Below are positions 1-8,271 of a stretch of 64,000 nucleotides of DNA, in pieces. The notes under the pieces were generated by a model. It ran no database searches. It saw only the letters and a program-made list of their open reading frames with translations, and was not told the DNA's origin. Source of the stretch: Burkholderiaceae bacterium (lineage in GTDB: Bacteria; Pseudomonadota; Gammaproteobacteria; Burkholderiales; Burkholderiaceae_C); NCBI GenBank assembly GCA_030123545.1, contig CP126124.1, positions 1,116,001 through 1,180,000 of the forward strand, read 5' to 3'. Each line of letters starts with the position of its first letter. Within the stretch, counting starts at the first letter, position 1. The translations under genes and the position numbers were made by a program.

Positions 1-890
1 ACCGCCGCGCGACGCCGATCCATGTTGGCGAGCCAGGCCTCGGCGGTGCGTGCGTAATGCGTTCCATCCCAGCGCCAATGCGCCAGCAGCGCCAGGTCGT
101 CCTGAAATCGGCTCGCCAGGTCGTCGCTGGGCATCATCCCGCCGGAGAAGAAATACCGCGCCATCCAGTCGGTGTCGTCGCGATCCTCGAACGCATAGGG
201 CGCGGCGCGGTGCACGAAGACATGCATGAAGAAGCGCCCGTCGGCTTCCAGCCAGGCTCCGAGGCGGCGGAACATCTCGGGCCAGTTGCGCAGATGCTCG
301 AACATTTCCACCGAGACGATGCGATCGAAGCGTGCCGCCGGATCGAACCGCGCCACGTCGCAGGTCGTCACGCAAATGTTGGACAGGCCGAGATGCCGGG
401 CCTCGGCCTCGATATGAGCGCGCTGAGAATGCGAATTCGACAGCGCTGTGATCTGGCTCCTCGGGTAGCGCTCGGCCATCCACAGCGTCAGCGAGCCCCA
501 GCCGCAGCCCAGTTCCAGGATGCGCTGGCCATCGGCTAGGCCCGCACGCTCGCAGGTCAGGGCCAGCGCGGCTTCCTCGGCGCTGCCGAGGTCGTCGACG
601 CCCTCCGGCCACCAGGCCGAGCTGTACTTGCGCCGCGGCCCCAGTACTTTGCCGAAAAACTCGGCCGGCAGCTCGTAGTGCTGCGCGTTTGCCTTGTCGG
701 GCAGTGGCGCAATCGGCGCTTGCCGCATCGCGGCGACGAAGGCTTCGGTGTGCGCCGCTGCGCGCTCGGCGCGGCCGGCATCGACTTGGACCAGCCGCGC
801 CTGCAAAAGGCGGCGGATGCCCATGCGCAGCAGCAGATCGGGGACTACACCCCGCTCGGTGCAGGCGATCGCCAAATTCGAAACGGCCAA
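1..890 (-). CDS. Cyclopropane-fatty-acyl-phospholipid synthase-like SAM methyltransferase (3' end outside window)
   Basis: The minus strand is open from a TTG at 890 to the window edge (about 296 residues, C-terminus missing). The start follows an AAGGGA ribosome-binding site at 7 nt, and the protein begins LAVSNLAIACTERG, typical of this family; a later ATG at 728 would lose that conserved N-terminus. The SAM-binding motif ELGCGWGSLT lies near residue 125, followed by VSVEMFEHL. Related enzymes transfer a methylene or methyl group to unsaturated acyl chains of membrane lipids. Genes of this type are standard partners of RpoE-ChrR (ECF11) systems, and here it is divergent from the sigma gene behind a matching promoter. 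The exact substrate is not deducible. Confidence 0.88.
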   Translation of the reverse strand, partial: MAVSNLAIACTERGVVPDLLLRMGIRRLLQARLVQVDAGRAERAAAHTEAFVAAMRQAPIAPLPDKANAQHYELPAEFFGKVLGPRRKYSSAWWPEGVDDLGSAEEAALALTCERAGLADGQRILELGCGWGSLTLWMAERYPRSQITALSNSHSQRAHIEAEARHLGLSNICVTTCDVARFDPAARFDRIVSVEMFEHLRNWPEMFRRLGAWLEADGRFFMHVFVHRAAPYAFEDRDDTDWMARYFFSGGMMPSDDLASRFQDDLALLAHWRWDGTHYARTAEAWLANMDRRRAA

Positions 891-956
891 GATGAGTCCC
901 TTCGAGCAACTCGTTATTGCAGTCCGGCCTCCATATGGAGCACCGTCCTCTTGGGC

Positions 957-986
957 GTTGTACGCAGGCTGCGGCCTGCCGGATCA
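957..986 (-). promoter_or_regulatory. ECF11-type promoter of the methyltransferase gene
   Basis: On the minus strand TGATCC (986-981), exactly 18 nt, then TACAAC (962-957), about 67 bp upstream of the TTG start. TGATCC with an 18-nt spacer and a -10 beginning TA is how I remember the Rhodobacter RpoE-ChrR target. The bases just before the -10 are CG, as at the other four sites in this window. Confidence 0.75.
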
Positions 987-1001
987 CCAGCCCGTGGCAA
1001 A

Positions 1002-1031
1002 TGATCCAACAGCGGCCAACGCACGTACAAG
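1002..1031 (+). promoter_or_regulatory. ECF11-type autoregulatory promoter of the sigma/anti-sigma operon
   Basis: TGATCC (1002-1007), 18 nt, TACAAG (1026-1031), 72 nt before the preferred sigma start. It is back-to-back with the minus-strand copy; the two -35 elements are only 15 bp apart. This fits positive autoregulation by the sigma factor. Confidence 0.78.
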
Positions 1032-1102
1032 GGCATATGTACACCGCAAGGCAGCTGGTCGCGCCTCCACCGCGCCGGCCGGCTCGGCTATCCTGCCTGT
1101 CT

Positions 1103-1693
1103 ATGGCTGCTCCCGAGCCTGTCCGTGCATCGATGCCGACCAACGATGAACTCCAGAGCTGGATGCTGGCCGTGGCCGACGCGGGCGACCGGCAGGCCTT
1201 CGCCGCGCTGTTCAAGCATTTCTCGCCCCGGGTCAAGGGTTACCTGATGCGCTCGGGATCGTCCGCCGAACTGGCCGAGGAACTGGCGCAGGAAACCATG
1301 GTGCTGCTGTGGCGCAAGGCCGCGAGCTTCGATGCGTCGCGCGCCTGCCTGTCCACCTGGGTCTTCACGATCGCGCGCAACCTGCGCATCGACCGCCACC
1401 GCCGGCGCGTCGACGGCAGCGGCGAGGACGGCTGGGATGCGGATCAGCAGCCCGCCGACGCCCATCTCGCGCCCGACGAACTGGCGTTGGCTGCGCAACG
1501 CGAGCGCGGCGTGCGCCAGGCGCTGGCCGAGCTGCCGGCCGAGCAGGCCCTGGTGCTGCGGCTTTCGTTCTTCGAGGAACATCCGCACGCGCGGATCGCG
1601 CAGGACCTGAGCATTCCTCTGGGAACGGTCAAGTCCCGCATCCGGCTTGCGGTGACCCAGCTTCGACGCATTCTGGATCGGTTCGAACCATGA
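1103..1693 (+). CDS. rpoE: ECF sigma factor, ECF11 (RpoE-ChrR) type
   Basis: A 196-residue sigma-70 family protein. Region 2 (about residues 30-105) contains ELAQETMVLLWRKAASFD and STWVFTIARNLRIDRHRR. Region 4 (about 135-192) contains the helix-turn-helix IAQDLSIPLGTVKSRI. ATG 1103 is preferred because the promoter ends at 1031 and an upstream in-frame ATG (1037) would leave almost no leader; ATG 1133 is an alternative. Its stop overlaps the start of the ChrR gene. In Rhodobacter the homologue is released from ChrR by singlet oxygen and directs transcription of membrane-protective genes. The group assignment rests on the ChrR partner and the promoter sites. Confidence 0.9.
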   Translation: MAAPEPVRASMPTNDELQSWMLAVADAGDRQAFAALFKHFSPRVKGYLMRSGSSAELAEELAQETMVLLWRKAASFDASRACLSTWVFTIARNLRIDRHRRRVDGSGEDGWDADQQPADAHLAPDELALAAQRERGVRQALAELPAEQALVLRLSFFEEHPHARIAQDLSIPLGTVKSRIRLAVTQLRRILDRFEP

Positions 1694-2352
1694 CGATTCA
1701 TCATCATCCCGGAGACGATCTGCTGCTGGCCCTGGCCGCGGGCCGGCTGGACGGCGGCCAGGCTCTGCTCGTGGCCACCCATCTGGAAAGCTGCGCTCTG
1801 TGCCGTGCGCGGCTGCACACGCTGCAGGCCTTGGGCGGCGAACTGCTGGAGGCTGTCGAGCCGCAGTTGCTCGCGCCGCAGGCGCTGGCGCGAACGCTCG
1901 AACGCATCGACGCGCCCGAGGTCGCCGCCGCTGCACGACCTGCAACGCCGGAGCCGCCGTGGCCGGACCTGCCGGCCGGTACACGCTGGCCGGCGAGCCT
2001 GCGCGGTTGCAGTGTTGCGCGCTGGCACTGGATGGGGCCGGGCATGCGATGGAGCCGGGTGAAGCTGCCGTTCGAGGCGCCCGGCTCTCTGTTCCTGCTG
2101 AGTATCGCGCCGGGCCGAAGCCTGGCGCGACACACGCACAGCGAGATCGAACTGACGCAGGTGTTGTGCGGCAGCTTCGACGATGGCCGCGCGGTGTTCG
2201 GCCCGGGCGACTTCGATACCACCGACGGCGCGGTTCACCACCAACCGGCCGTTCTGGAAGGCGGCGAATGCGTCTGCCTGGCCTACGTCGGTGGCCGGCT
2301 CCGATTCGACGGCTGGATCGCGTCGGCGATCGGGGGTCTGATCGGGATGTGA
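1690..2352 (+). CDS. chrR: ChrR-type zinc anti-sigma factor with cupin domain
   Basis: A 220-residue protein with an ATGA overlap to the sigma gene. The N-terminal zinc anti-sigma domain has His6, His31, Cys35 and Cys38 (H-x3-C-x2-C), the same numbering as I recall for Rhodobacter ChrR. The C-terminal cupin domain carries His148-x-His150-x3-Glu154 and His184, spaced like the second metal site of ChrR, which is needed for the singlet-oxygen response. All ligands are present, so the protein should be able both to sequester sigma and to sense. It acts in the cytoplasm by binding sigma. Signal identity is inferred from the family. Confidence 0.92.
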   Translation: MTIHHHPGDDLLLALAAGRLDGGQALLVATHLESCALCRARLHTLQALGGELLEAVEPQLLAPQALARTLERIDAPEVAAAARPATPEPPWPDLPAGTRWPASLRGCSVARWHWMGPGMRWSRVKLPFEAPGSLFLLSIAPGRSLARHTHSEIELTQVLCGSFDDGRAVFGPGDFDTTDGAVHHQPAVLEGGECVCLAYVGGRLRFDGWIASAIGGLIGM

Positions 2353-2358
2353 ACCCGC

Positions 2359-2790
2359 TCAGCGCCTCAGCGCCGCGAGGGCCCATTTCGCGAAGGCGCA
2401 TGCGCAGCAGGTCGCGAACATGCCCCAACACAGATCCGCCAGCGTAAGCGACCAGGGCCAGCCCCGCATCGTGGCCTGGTTGGTCAGATCGTAGGTGGCA
2501 TACGCGACCAGCCCGAACAGCGCACCGCGCGCGGCGGCGTCGCGCACCCGTGTGGCCGGCAGCACGACGAACGAGACCATGCCGGCGATGTACAGCGCGT
2601 AGAACGCCGCTGCCGCCAACGGATCGAAATCCGCGCGCATCAGGTCGCCGATCAGGGGACGGTAGAGCCGGGTCGCCATGACCGTGAGCCACAAGCTGTC
2701 CAGCGCGAGGAACGCGAGGGCGGCAAGCGCAAACGCGGCGGGAAATCGGCGCCGGGAGCTTCGGGGTTGTGAGGGCATCGCCATCATCAT
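2359..2790 (-). CDS. DUF2177 family integral membrane protein
   Basis: A 143-residue hydrophobic protein with about four membrane segments (FALAALAFLALDSLWL, FYALYIAGMVSFVVL, a central segment with YATYDLTNQAT, and LADLCWGMFATCCACAFAKW). The LDSLWL and ATYDLTN motifs are characteristic of DUF2177. The start at 2790 shares ATGA with the stop of the upstream DUF6134 gene; further in-frame ATGs at 2787, 2784 and 2778 are possible. DUF2177 genes recur beside ECF11 sigma factors and CFA-synthase-like genes. Biochemical function is unknown; a role in membrane lipid or redox protection is inferred from context. Confidence 0.82.
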   Translation of the reverse strand: MMMAMPSQPRSSRRRFPAAFALAALAFLALDSLWLTVMATRLYRPLIGDLMRADFDPLAAAAFYALYIAGMVSFVVLPATRVRDAAARGALFGLVAYATYDLTNQATMRGWPWSLTLADLCWGMFATCCACAFAKWALAALRR

Positions 2791-3482
2791 TGGAGTCGGT
2801 AACTCAGCTGTCGGCCACCATCTACGGCGGTGTTCAGTCCGACCCACTCGTCGCCGACATACCAAACATCGATTGGATGCGCAAGGCCGTCGATGCGCAG
2901 CCCGCGCGCCAGGGTTTGCTCTTTGTGCACTTCGATCTCGGTGGCCGGGAGGGGTGCAAACGACACCGCCTGGACGCGCCCGGTCGCCGGATTGAGCAGT
3001 CGCTGCTGCGTCTTCAGCGCCGGGTTCCAGTAGGCGAAGCTCATCAAACAGGTTCTGGCATCGGGACCGGCTCGAGGCGCCGTCTTTGCGACCGCAGGCT
3101 TCACCTCGATTGAGAAGCCTCCGTCCGTCTGCCGCCCGACGACCTCGGTGAGTCTGCCGTTGTCGTCGGTGTTGGCGAAGATCGATGCAAGGCAATTGCC
3201 GTCCCACTGCTCGCGATCGTCGAAGCGGTAGCGATAGACAGTCAGGCCGAGCAGCTTCACGTCAAAACGCGCTTCGCTGGTCAGCGTATTGCGCCCGGGT
3301 GCATCCCCCGTCCCTTCCGCCAGCGTGAAGCGATGCGTGCCAACGATGCGGCCGTCCAGCAGAACCGTGAAATCCCACTGCTTGAGCGCTGCACCAGGTG
3401 GATGAGGCGGGTTGGCAAGAGAACCGATCATGGCAGCCGCCAGCGCGGCAGCACCGGTGAGAGCGGTCGGAGAGCCATTCAT
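2787..3482 (-). CDS. DUF6134-like exported protein
   Basis: A 231-residue protein with a hydrophobic N-terminal signal (TALTGAAALAAAMIGSLA). The mature part opens WDFTVLLDGRIVGTHRFTL, then ARFDVKLLGLTVYRYRF and, near the C-terminus, DVWYVGDEWVGL. I recognise this as the DUF6134 type, a predicted beta-rich periplasmic protein of unknown function. It heads a two-gene minus-strand operon with DUF2177 (4-bp overlap). An ECF11-type promoter lies 64 bp upstream of its ATG, so it probably belongs to the sigma regulon. Confidence 0.75.
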   Translation of the reverse strand: MNGSPTALTGAAALAAAMIGSLANPPHPPGAALKQWDFTVLLDGRIVGTHRFTLAEGTGDAPGRNTLTSEARFDVKLLGLTVYRYRFDDREQWDGNCLASIFANTDDNGRLTEVVGRQTDGGFSIEVKPAVAKTAPRAGPDARTCLMSFAYWNPALKTQQRLLNPATGRVQAVSFAPLPATEIEVHKEQTLARGLRIDGLAHPIDVWYVGDEWVGLNTAVDGGRQLSYRLQ

Positions 3483-3545
3483 GCCGATGTCCCTGGGAAC
3501 TGAATTTGTGCGACCGGGCGTCGACCGCCACCAGCCATCGAGTCC

Positions 3546-3575
3546 GTTCTACGGGCCCGCGGCGAGCATGGATCA
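3546..3575 (-). promoter_or_regulatory. ECF11-type promoter of the DUF6134-DUF2177 operon
   Basis: On the minus strand TGATCC (3575-3570), 18 nt, TAGAAC (3551-3546), 64 bp before the ATG at 3482. Spacing and the CG preceding the -10 match the sigma/methyltransferase divergon. Confidence 0.7.
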
Positions 3576-3629
3576 CATGGGCAGGGTGCGTTCCTGTCGA
3601 GCCCGCCGGTCTGCACGCTTGGAAGTCTT

Positions 3630-3646
3630 CGCGACTTCAAGTCGCG
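3630..3646. promoter_or_regulatory. Perfect 17-bp palindrome between two divergent ECF promoters
   Basis: CGCGACTT-C-AAGTCGCG, an 8-1-8 inverted repeat lying between the leftward promoter (3546-3575) and the rightward one (3660-3689). It could be a dimeric regulator's operator. The loop is a single base, so it is a poor transcription terminator. Confidence 0.45.
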
Positions 3647-3659
3647 TCTTTGCACCGAC

Positions 3660-3689
3660 AGATCCAAGCGCCGCGATTGCACGTAAGAG
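3660..3689 (+). promoter_or_regulatory. Probable ECF11-type promoter of the lipocalin gene
   Basis: AGATCC (3660-3665; one mismatch to TGATCC), 18 nt, TAAGAG (3684-3689), 48 nt before the ATG at 3738. The bases before the -10 are again CG. Weaker than the other sites because of the -35 mismatch. Confidence 0.58.
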
Positions 3690-3737
3690 GGTTTGAGTCG
3701 CGGTCACGACGCCGCGCCTGAACGAAACGGGCCGGAC

Positions 3738-4316
3738 ATGCGATCAATCGAGTCGATCAAGCTGTTGAACCTGGTGGCGATACTGACCCTGGTCGGCTGC
3801 GCACAGGTGGGGCCGTCGATCCGTCCCGTGGCTGAGGTCGATTTGCCACGTTACATGGGTCGCTGGTACGTGATCGCTTCCATTCCGACTTTCCTCGAAC
3901 GTGGTGGCCGCAATCCAGTGGAAACCTATCGACTCAATCCCGACGGAACGGTATGCACCTGGTTCCGCCTGCGTCCCGGCAGCTTCGATGCGCCGGTCAA
4001 GCTGATTCACTCCAGCGCCAGCGTCTTGCCTGGCAGCGGCAATGGTGAATGGCGCGTGCGCTTCTTCGCCTTTCTGACAACCCAATACGTGATCGGGTGG
4101 CTGAAACCGGACTACAGCCAGGTCATCGTCGTTCGCGATGCCCGCGACTACCTCTGGTACATGGCCCGCACGCCTCAGGTGCCGGACGTCGACTACCGCG
4201 CGATGCTCGATCGCGCGAAAGCGTGGGGCTACGACATAGCCAAGATCGAGAGGGCACCTCAGCGTTGGCCCGAAAGCGGTGCGGGCAGTGAGACGTTCGC
4301 AGGAGCCTGTCCATGA
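3738..4316 (+). CDS. blc: Outer-membrane lipocalin (Blc type lipoprotein)
   Basis: A 192-residue lipoprotein. A signal peptide ends in the lipobox LVGC (acylated Cys near residue 19). The lipocalin core has YMGRWYVIASIPTF (GxW motif) and later YLWYMARTP. The ATG at 3738 is chosen over 3693 because it directly precedes the signal peptide. Blc-type lipocalins bind fatty acids or lysophospholipids at the outer membrane under envelope stress. With the neighbouring methyltransferase and sigma pair this suggests a lipid-protection regulon. Its stop overlaps the start of the next, broken gene. Confidence 0.88.
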   Translation: MRSIESIKLLNLVAILTLVGCAQVGPSIRPVAEVDLPRYMGRWYVIASIPTFLERGGRNPVETYRLNPDGTVCTWFRLRPGSFDAPVKLIHSSASVLPGSGNGEWRVRFFAFLTTQYVIGWLKPDYSQVIVVRDARDYLWYMARTPQVPDVDYRAMLDRAKAWGYDIAKIERAPQRWPESGAGSETFAGACP

Positions 4317-4522
4317 AATATCTTGTCGCCCTGCCGTCCTGGGCCATGCCGGTCGTGGCCTGGCTGTCCAACGCGGGCGTGTTCGGTCCCACCAATGGCG
4401 CGATATCGAACGAATACTCGGCGCTGGCCGTTGTCTCATCCGTACACCTGGCGCGCGTCCCCCCGGCACCCCGGCCCCCTTCGGCACCGCCGGGCCCGAT
4501 TGGCACAAGGACCATGCGATGA
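4313..4522 (+). pseudogene. Truncated TspO-like membrane protein remnant
   Basis: Starts with an ATGA overlap to the lipocalin. The first ~43 residues (SWAMPVVAWLSNAGVFGPTN, then GAISNEY) look like the first membrane segment of a TspO/MBR-like (tryptophan-rich sensory) protein as found in proteobacteria. From about 4437 the frame becomes a Pro/Ala/Arg-rich tail and stops at 4522, where the family would continue with four more membrane segments. A short trace in another frame (PYTW) hints at a frameshift plus deletion. The family assignment is from memory of similar N-termini and is moderate. Confidence 0.5.
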
Positions 4523-4630
4523 ACGACAGGTAGATCCAGTGTTCGTGCGCGCGGCGATCTCACTTGAAAGCATCGCGCCCGTTGTAGCAGCGGCTCTGCT
4601 CGATTCAACCTTGTGATTAGGAGATTGATC

Positions 4631-5260
4631 ATGAAAGCGATTCACTTGACGACCGCCATGGCCGGAGCGCTGGCGCTTGCCGGGATTGCACCGGTATATG
4701 CCCAGGACTACGTCGCGTCCGGGTTCTATGGCGCGATCGGCTACGACAACGTTTCGCCGCAAAGCGACACGGGTGTGCTGGCCGGAGCCTTTCAGTCGAG
4801 TATCGGCAGCGACTCCGAGCCCACGCTCACCCTGGGGTATCGCTTCCCGCAGGGCTGGGGCGTGGAAGGCTGGCTGCCGATCACTAGGTTCCAGCACAAC
4901 GTAAGCTTGAACGGCGCCCAGTCGGCGAGCATCAAACACATGCCGATCCTGCTGACCGCGCAATACCACTTTCTGCAGAACCAAGCGTTGCAGCCGTTCG
5001 TGGGCCTGGGTTACGGCTGGGTGAACGTCAGCGACGTGCGCACCACCGGTCCGATCGCGGGCACCAATCTCAATGTGCAGAACGGCAGCGGCGTGGTCGG
5101 CCAACTGGGCGTGGACTATTTTGTGACGCCCAATGTATTCGTGCGGGCCGACGCGAAATATTTCAACTGGAGCAGCAACGTTCAACTGAACGGCGCCGCC
5201 ATAGGGCACGTCGATGTCAATCCGTGGATCTACGGCGTCAGCGTCGGCTACAAGTTCTAG
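4631..5260 (+). CDS. ompW: OmpW/AlkL-family outer membrane protein
   Basis: A 209-residue protein. Signal peptide with cleavage after PVYAQ-type residues (about residue 20-22), then an eight-stranded barrel pattern: TLTLGYRFPQGWGVEGWLPI, PILLTAQYHF, PFVGLGYGWVNV and the C-terminal VNPWIYGVSVGYKF ending in aromatic Phe. ATG 4631 follows AGGAG at 4619-4623. OmpW/AlkL proteins form narrow channels for hydrophobic small molecules. No ECF-type promoter was found directly upstream. Confidence 0.87.
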   Translation: MKAIHLTTAMAGALALAGIAPVYAQDYVASGFYGAIGYDNVSPQSDTGVLAGAFQSSIGSDSEPTLTLGYRFPQGWGVEGWLPITRFQHNVSLNGAQSASIKHMPILLTAQYHFLQNQALQPFVGLGYGWVNVSDVRTTGPIAGTNLNVQNGSGVVGQLGVDYFVTPNVFVRADAKYFNWSSNVQLNGAAIGHVDVNPWIYGVSVGYKF

Positions 5261-5414
5261 GATGATCAAGAGCGAAGCCGGATCACGCCCACTTCGATGG
5301 AGCGCCGCGCATCGGCCGGCGCGCGGCCGGCGTCTGCCGCGCGCCGCGCCCCGGCGCGCTGAGGAATCCAAATAAAATGGCGCAAAGGCCCACGGACAAT
5401 CTGCACAGCGCGCT

Positions 5415-6334
<920 letters not shown>

Positions 6335-6338
<4 letters not shown>

Positions 6339-7195
6339 CCGACGTCGCCGTGACCGACATCACCGCTTCCCCGCTCGGCAAGCCGACGCCGTGCGTCGAC
6401 CACTACGACGCCGGCCTGCTGTTCGCGATCGAGCGCGCGCCGGCGCGCGCGGCAATCGGCATCGCCAGCACGCCGCCATTCTTCGGCGCGGATCTGTGGA
6501 CCGCGTTCGAGCTTAGCTGGCTGAATGCGCGCGGCAAGCCGCAACTGGCGATCGCGCATTTCGTCGTGCCGTGCGAGTCGCCGAATCTGATCGAAAGCAA
6601 GTCGTTCAAGCTGTACCTGGGGAGCTTCGCGAACAGCGTGTTTGCCGACGCCGACGCGGTGCGCGAGCGCATCCGCACCGACCTGAACGCGCGGCTGTGG
6701 GGCGACGCGCCGATGCAGTCGTCGGTCGGCGTGCGGCTGGTGGCGCCGGAACGGTTCGACCAGGAGGCGGTGCAGGAACTCGACGGCCTCTGCCTGGACC
6801 GGCTCGACATCGACTGCGAGCGCTACACCCCGGCGCCCGAGTATTTGAGCGCCGCGTTCGACGAGCTGCCGGTCGCCGAGGTGCTGACCAGCAACCTGCT
6901 GCGCAGCAATTGCCCTGTGACCGGCCAGCCCGACTGGGGCGGCGTGCAGGTCAGCTACAGCGGCCCGCAGATCGAACAAGCCGGGCTGCTGCGCTACCTG
7001 GTCAGCTACCGCAACCACGCCGGCTTTCACGAGCAATGCGTGGAGCGGATCTTCATGGACCTGTGGATCCGCTGCCGGCCCACGCAGCTGACGGTCTATG
7101 CGCGCTACACCCGGCGCGGCGGGCTCGACATCAACCCCTGGCGCACCAGCCATCCGCGCCGGCTGCCTATGAGCGTGCGCACCGCGCGGCAGTGA
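6335..7195 (+). CDS. queF: NADPH-dependent 7-cyano-7-deazaguanine reductase
   Basis: A 286-residue bimodular (E. coli-like, type II) QueF. It reduces preQ0 to preQ1 in queuosine biosynthesis. The QueF signature ESKSFKLYL is near residue 87. The catalytic Cys in RSNCPVTGQPDWG is followed seven residues later by the general-acid Asp, and the C-terminal FHEQCVERI contains the substrate-binding His-Glu. The GTG start overlaps the hydrolase stop. Full length and all key residues present. Confidence 0.95.
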
Positions 7196-7229
7196 TTGCT
7201 ATATAAACAATAGCTAACTACTAATATAG
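7195..7229 (+). repeat. Dispersed AT-rich mini-repeat (copy 1)
   Basis: ATTGCTATATAAACAATAGC followed by TAACTACTAATATAG, immediately after the queF stop and markedly AT-rich against the surroundings. It shares the GCTAT/C-A-rich-TAGC/AGAGC plan with copies near 10736, 30731, 46551, 51801 and 59125. Confidence 0.55.
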
Positions 7230-7237
7230 AGAGCCGG

Positions 7238-8089
7238 CTACCGGCCGATTTCCTTGAAGGATTGCAGCGGCGCGAGGTCCGGATGCCGGGCGGCGCGCTT
7301 TTCCTTCGCCGCGCGAACCGCCTCCTGCACCTGGGCGTTGCTCCAGATCGCGCCCTGCACCCAGCCCATCTGGCGCAGCGCGTCGTCGACCGCGTGGTCG
7401 CGCGCGTAGTGGATCGCCTGCTTCGTGCCCCAGATCGCCACCGGCGGCTTCGCGGCGATCTCGCGCGCGCAGGCAAGCGCCGCGTCGCGCGCGGCCTCGG
7501 GCGTGTCGAACAGCTCGTTCACCAGCCCGCAGGCCAGCGCGCGCTCGGCGCCGAGGCGCCGCCCGGTGTACGCGAGCTCCTTCACCAGCCCGAGCGGGAT
7601 CAGCTTCGGCAGGCGCTGCAGCGTGCCGACGTCGGCGACGATGCCGATGTTGATCTCCTGGATGCAGAAGAACGCGTCGCGCGTCGCATAGCGGATGCAG
7701 CAGGCGGTAACGAGATCGACCGCGCCGCCGACGCAGCCGCCCTGGATTGCCGCGATCACCGGCATGCGCAGCGTCTCGAGCTTCGTGAACGTGGCCTGCA
7801 TGTCGGCGAGCAGGTCGAAGATCGCGGCGCGCCCCTCGGGGCTCGCATCGTCCATCTGGATCGAGCCGCCGAACACGTCGAGCGCCATGCCGGCCGAGAA
7901 ATGCCTGCCGGTGCTGGAGATCACCAGCGCGCGCGCTTCGCCGCTCTTGTGCAGGCGCGTCAGCGCATCGTCGAGCTCGCGCCAGAACCGGGGGTTCATG
8001 GTGTTCATCGCCTCGGGGCGGGCTAGCACCAGATGGGCGATGTGATCGGTGACGGTGAGCGAGATGCAGCCGGGGTCGGGAGAGGTCAT
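7238..8089 (-). CDS. Enoyl-CoA hydratase/isomerase family protein
   Basis: A 283-residue crotonase-fold protein. Oxyanion-hole segments are STGRHFSAGMAL (about residues 60-71) and IQGGCVGGAVDLVTACC (about 113-129). The acidic catalytic positions are partly visible (INIGIVADVGTLQRLPKL), and the Asp in VADVGTL resembles dienoyl-CoA isomerases (ECH1 type) rather than classic hydratases with two Glu. A delta3,5-delta2,4-dienoyl-CoA isomerase role is therefore plausible. It is monocistronic and convergent with queF; no clear ribosome-binding site precedes the ATG. Confidence 0.85.
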   Translation of the reverse strand: MTSPDPGCISLTVTDHIAHLVLARPEAMNTMNPRFWRELDDALTRLHKSGEARALVISSTGRHFSAGMALDVFGGSIQMDDASPEGRAAIFDLLADMQATFTKLETLRMPVIAAIQGGCVGGAVDLVTACCIRYATRDAFFCIQEINIGIVADVGTLQRLPKLIPLGLVKELAYTGRRLGAERALACGLVNELFDTPEAARDAALACAREIAAKPPVAIWGTKQAIHYARDHAVDDALRQMGWVQGAIWSNAQVQEAVRAAKEKRAARHPDLAPLQSFKEIGR

Positions 8090-8271
8090 GGTGGGTACCG
8101 TGGGCTTTGAATGAAGAACGGTGGATTCGAGCCGGGATTGTCGCCCGGCGACGGAGCCGATGCGCGCCTCGTGTTGCGGGCGCCGTCTGCCGCAAATGCC
8201 ATCGGCACCGTCGAGCCCTCGGTAGCCTGGTTTACGATCGGCGCAAATCACTTATCCATCGAGGGGCATCC

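Noticed and set aside
1088..2692. A long minus-strand open frame of over 500 codons antisense to the sigma and chrR genes
   Set aside because: It is compositionally Arg/Ala/Pro-rich without domain motifs and lies opposite two clearly conserved genes; a shadow of high-GC coding DNA.
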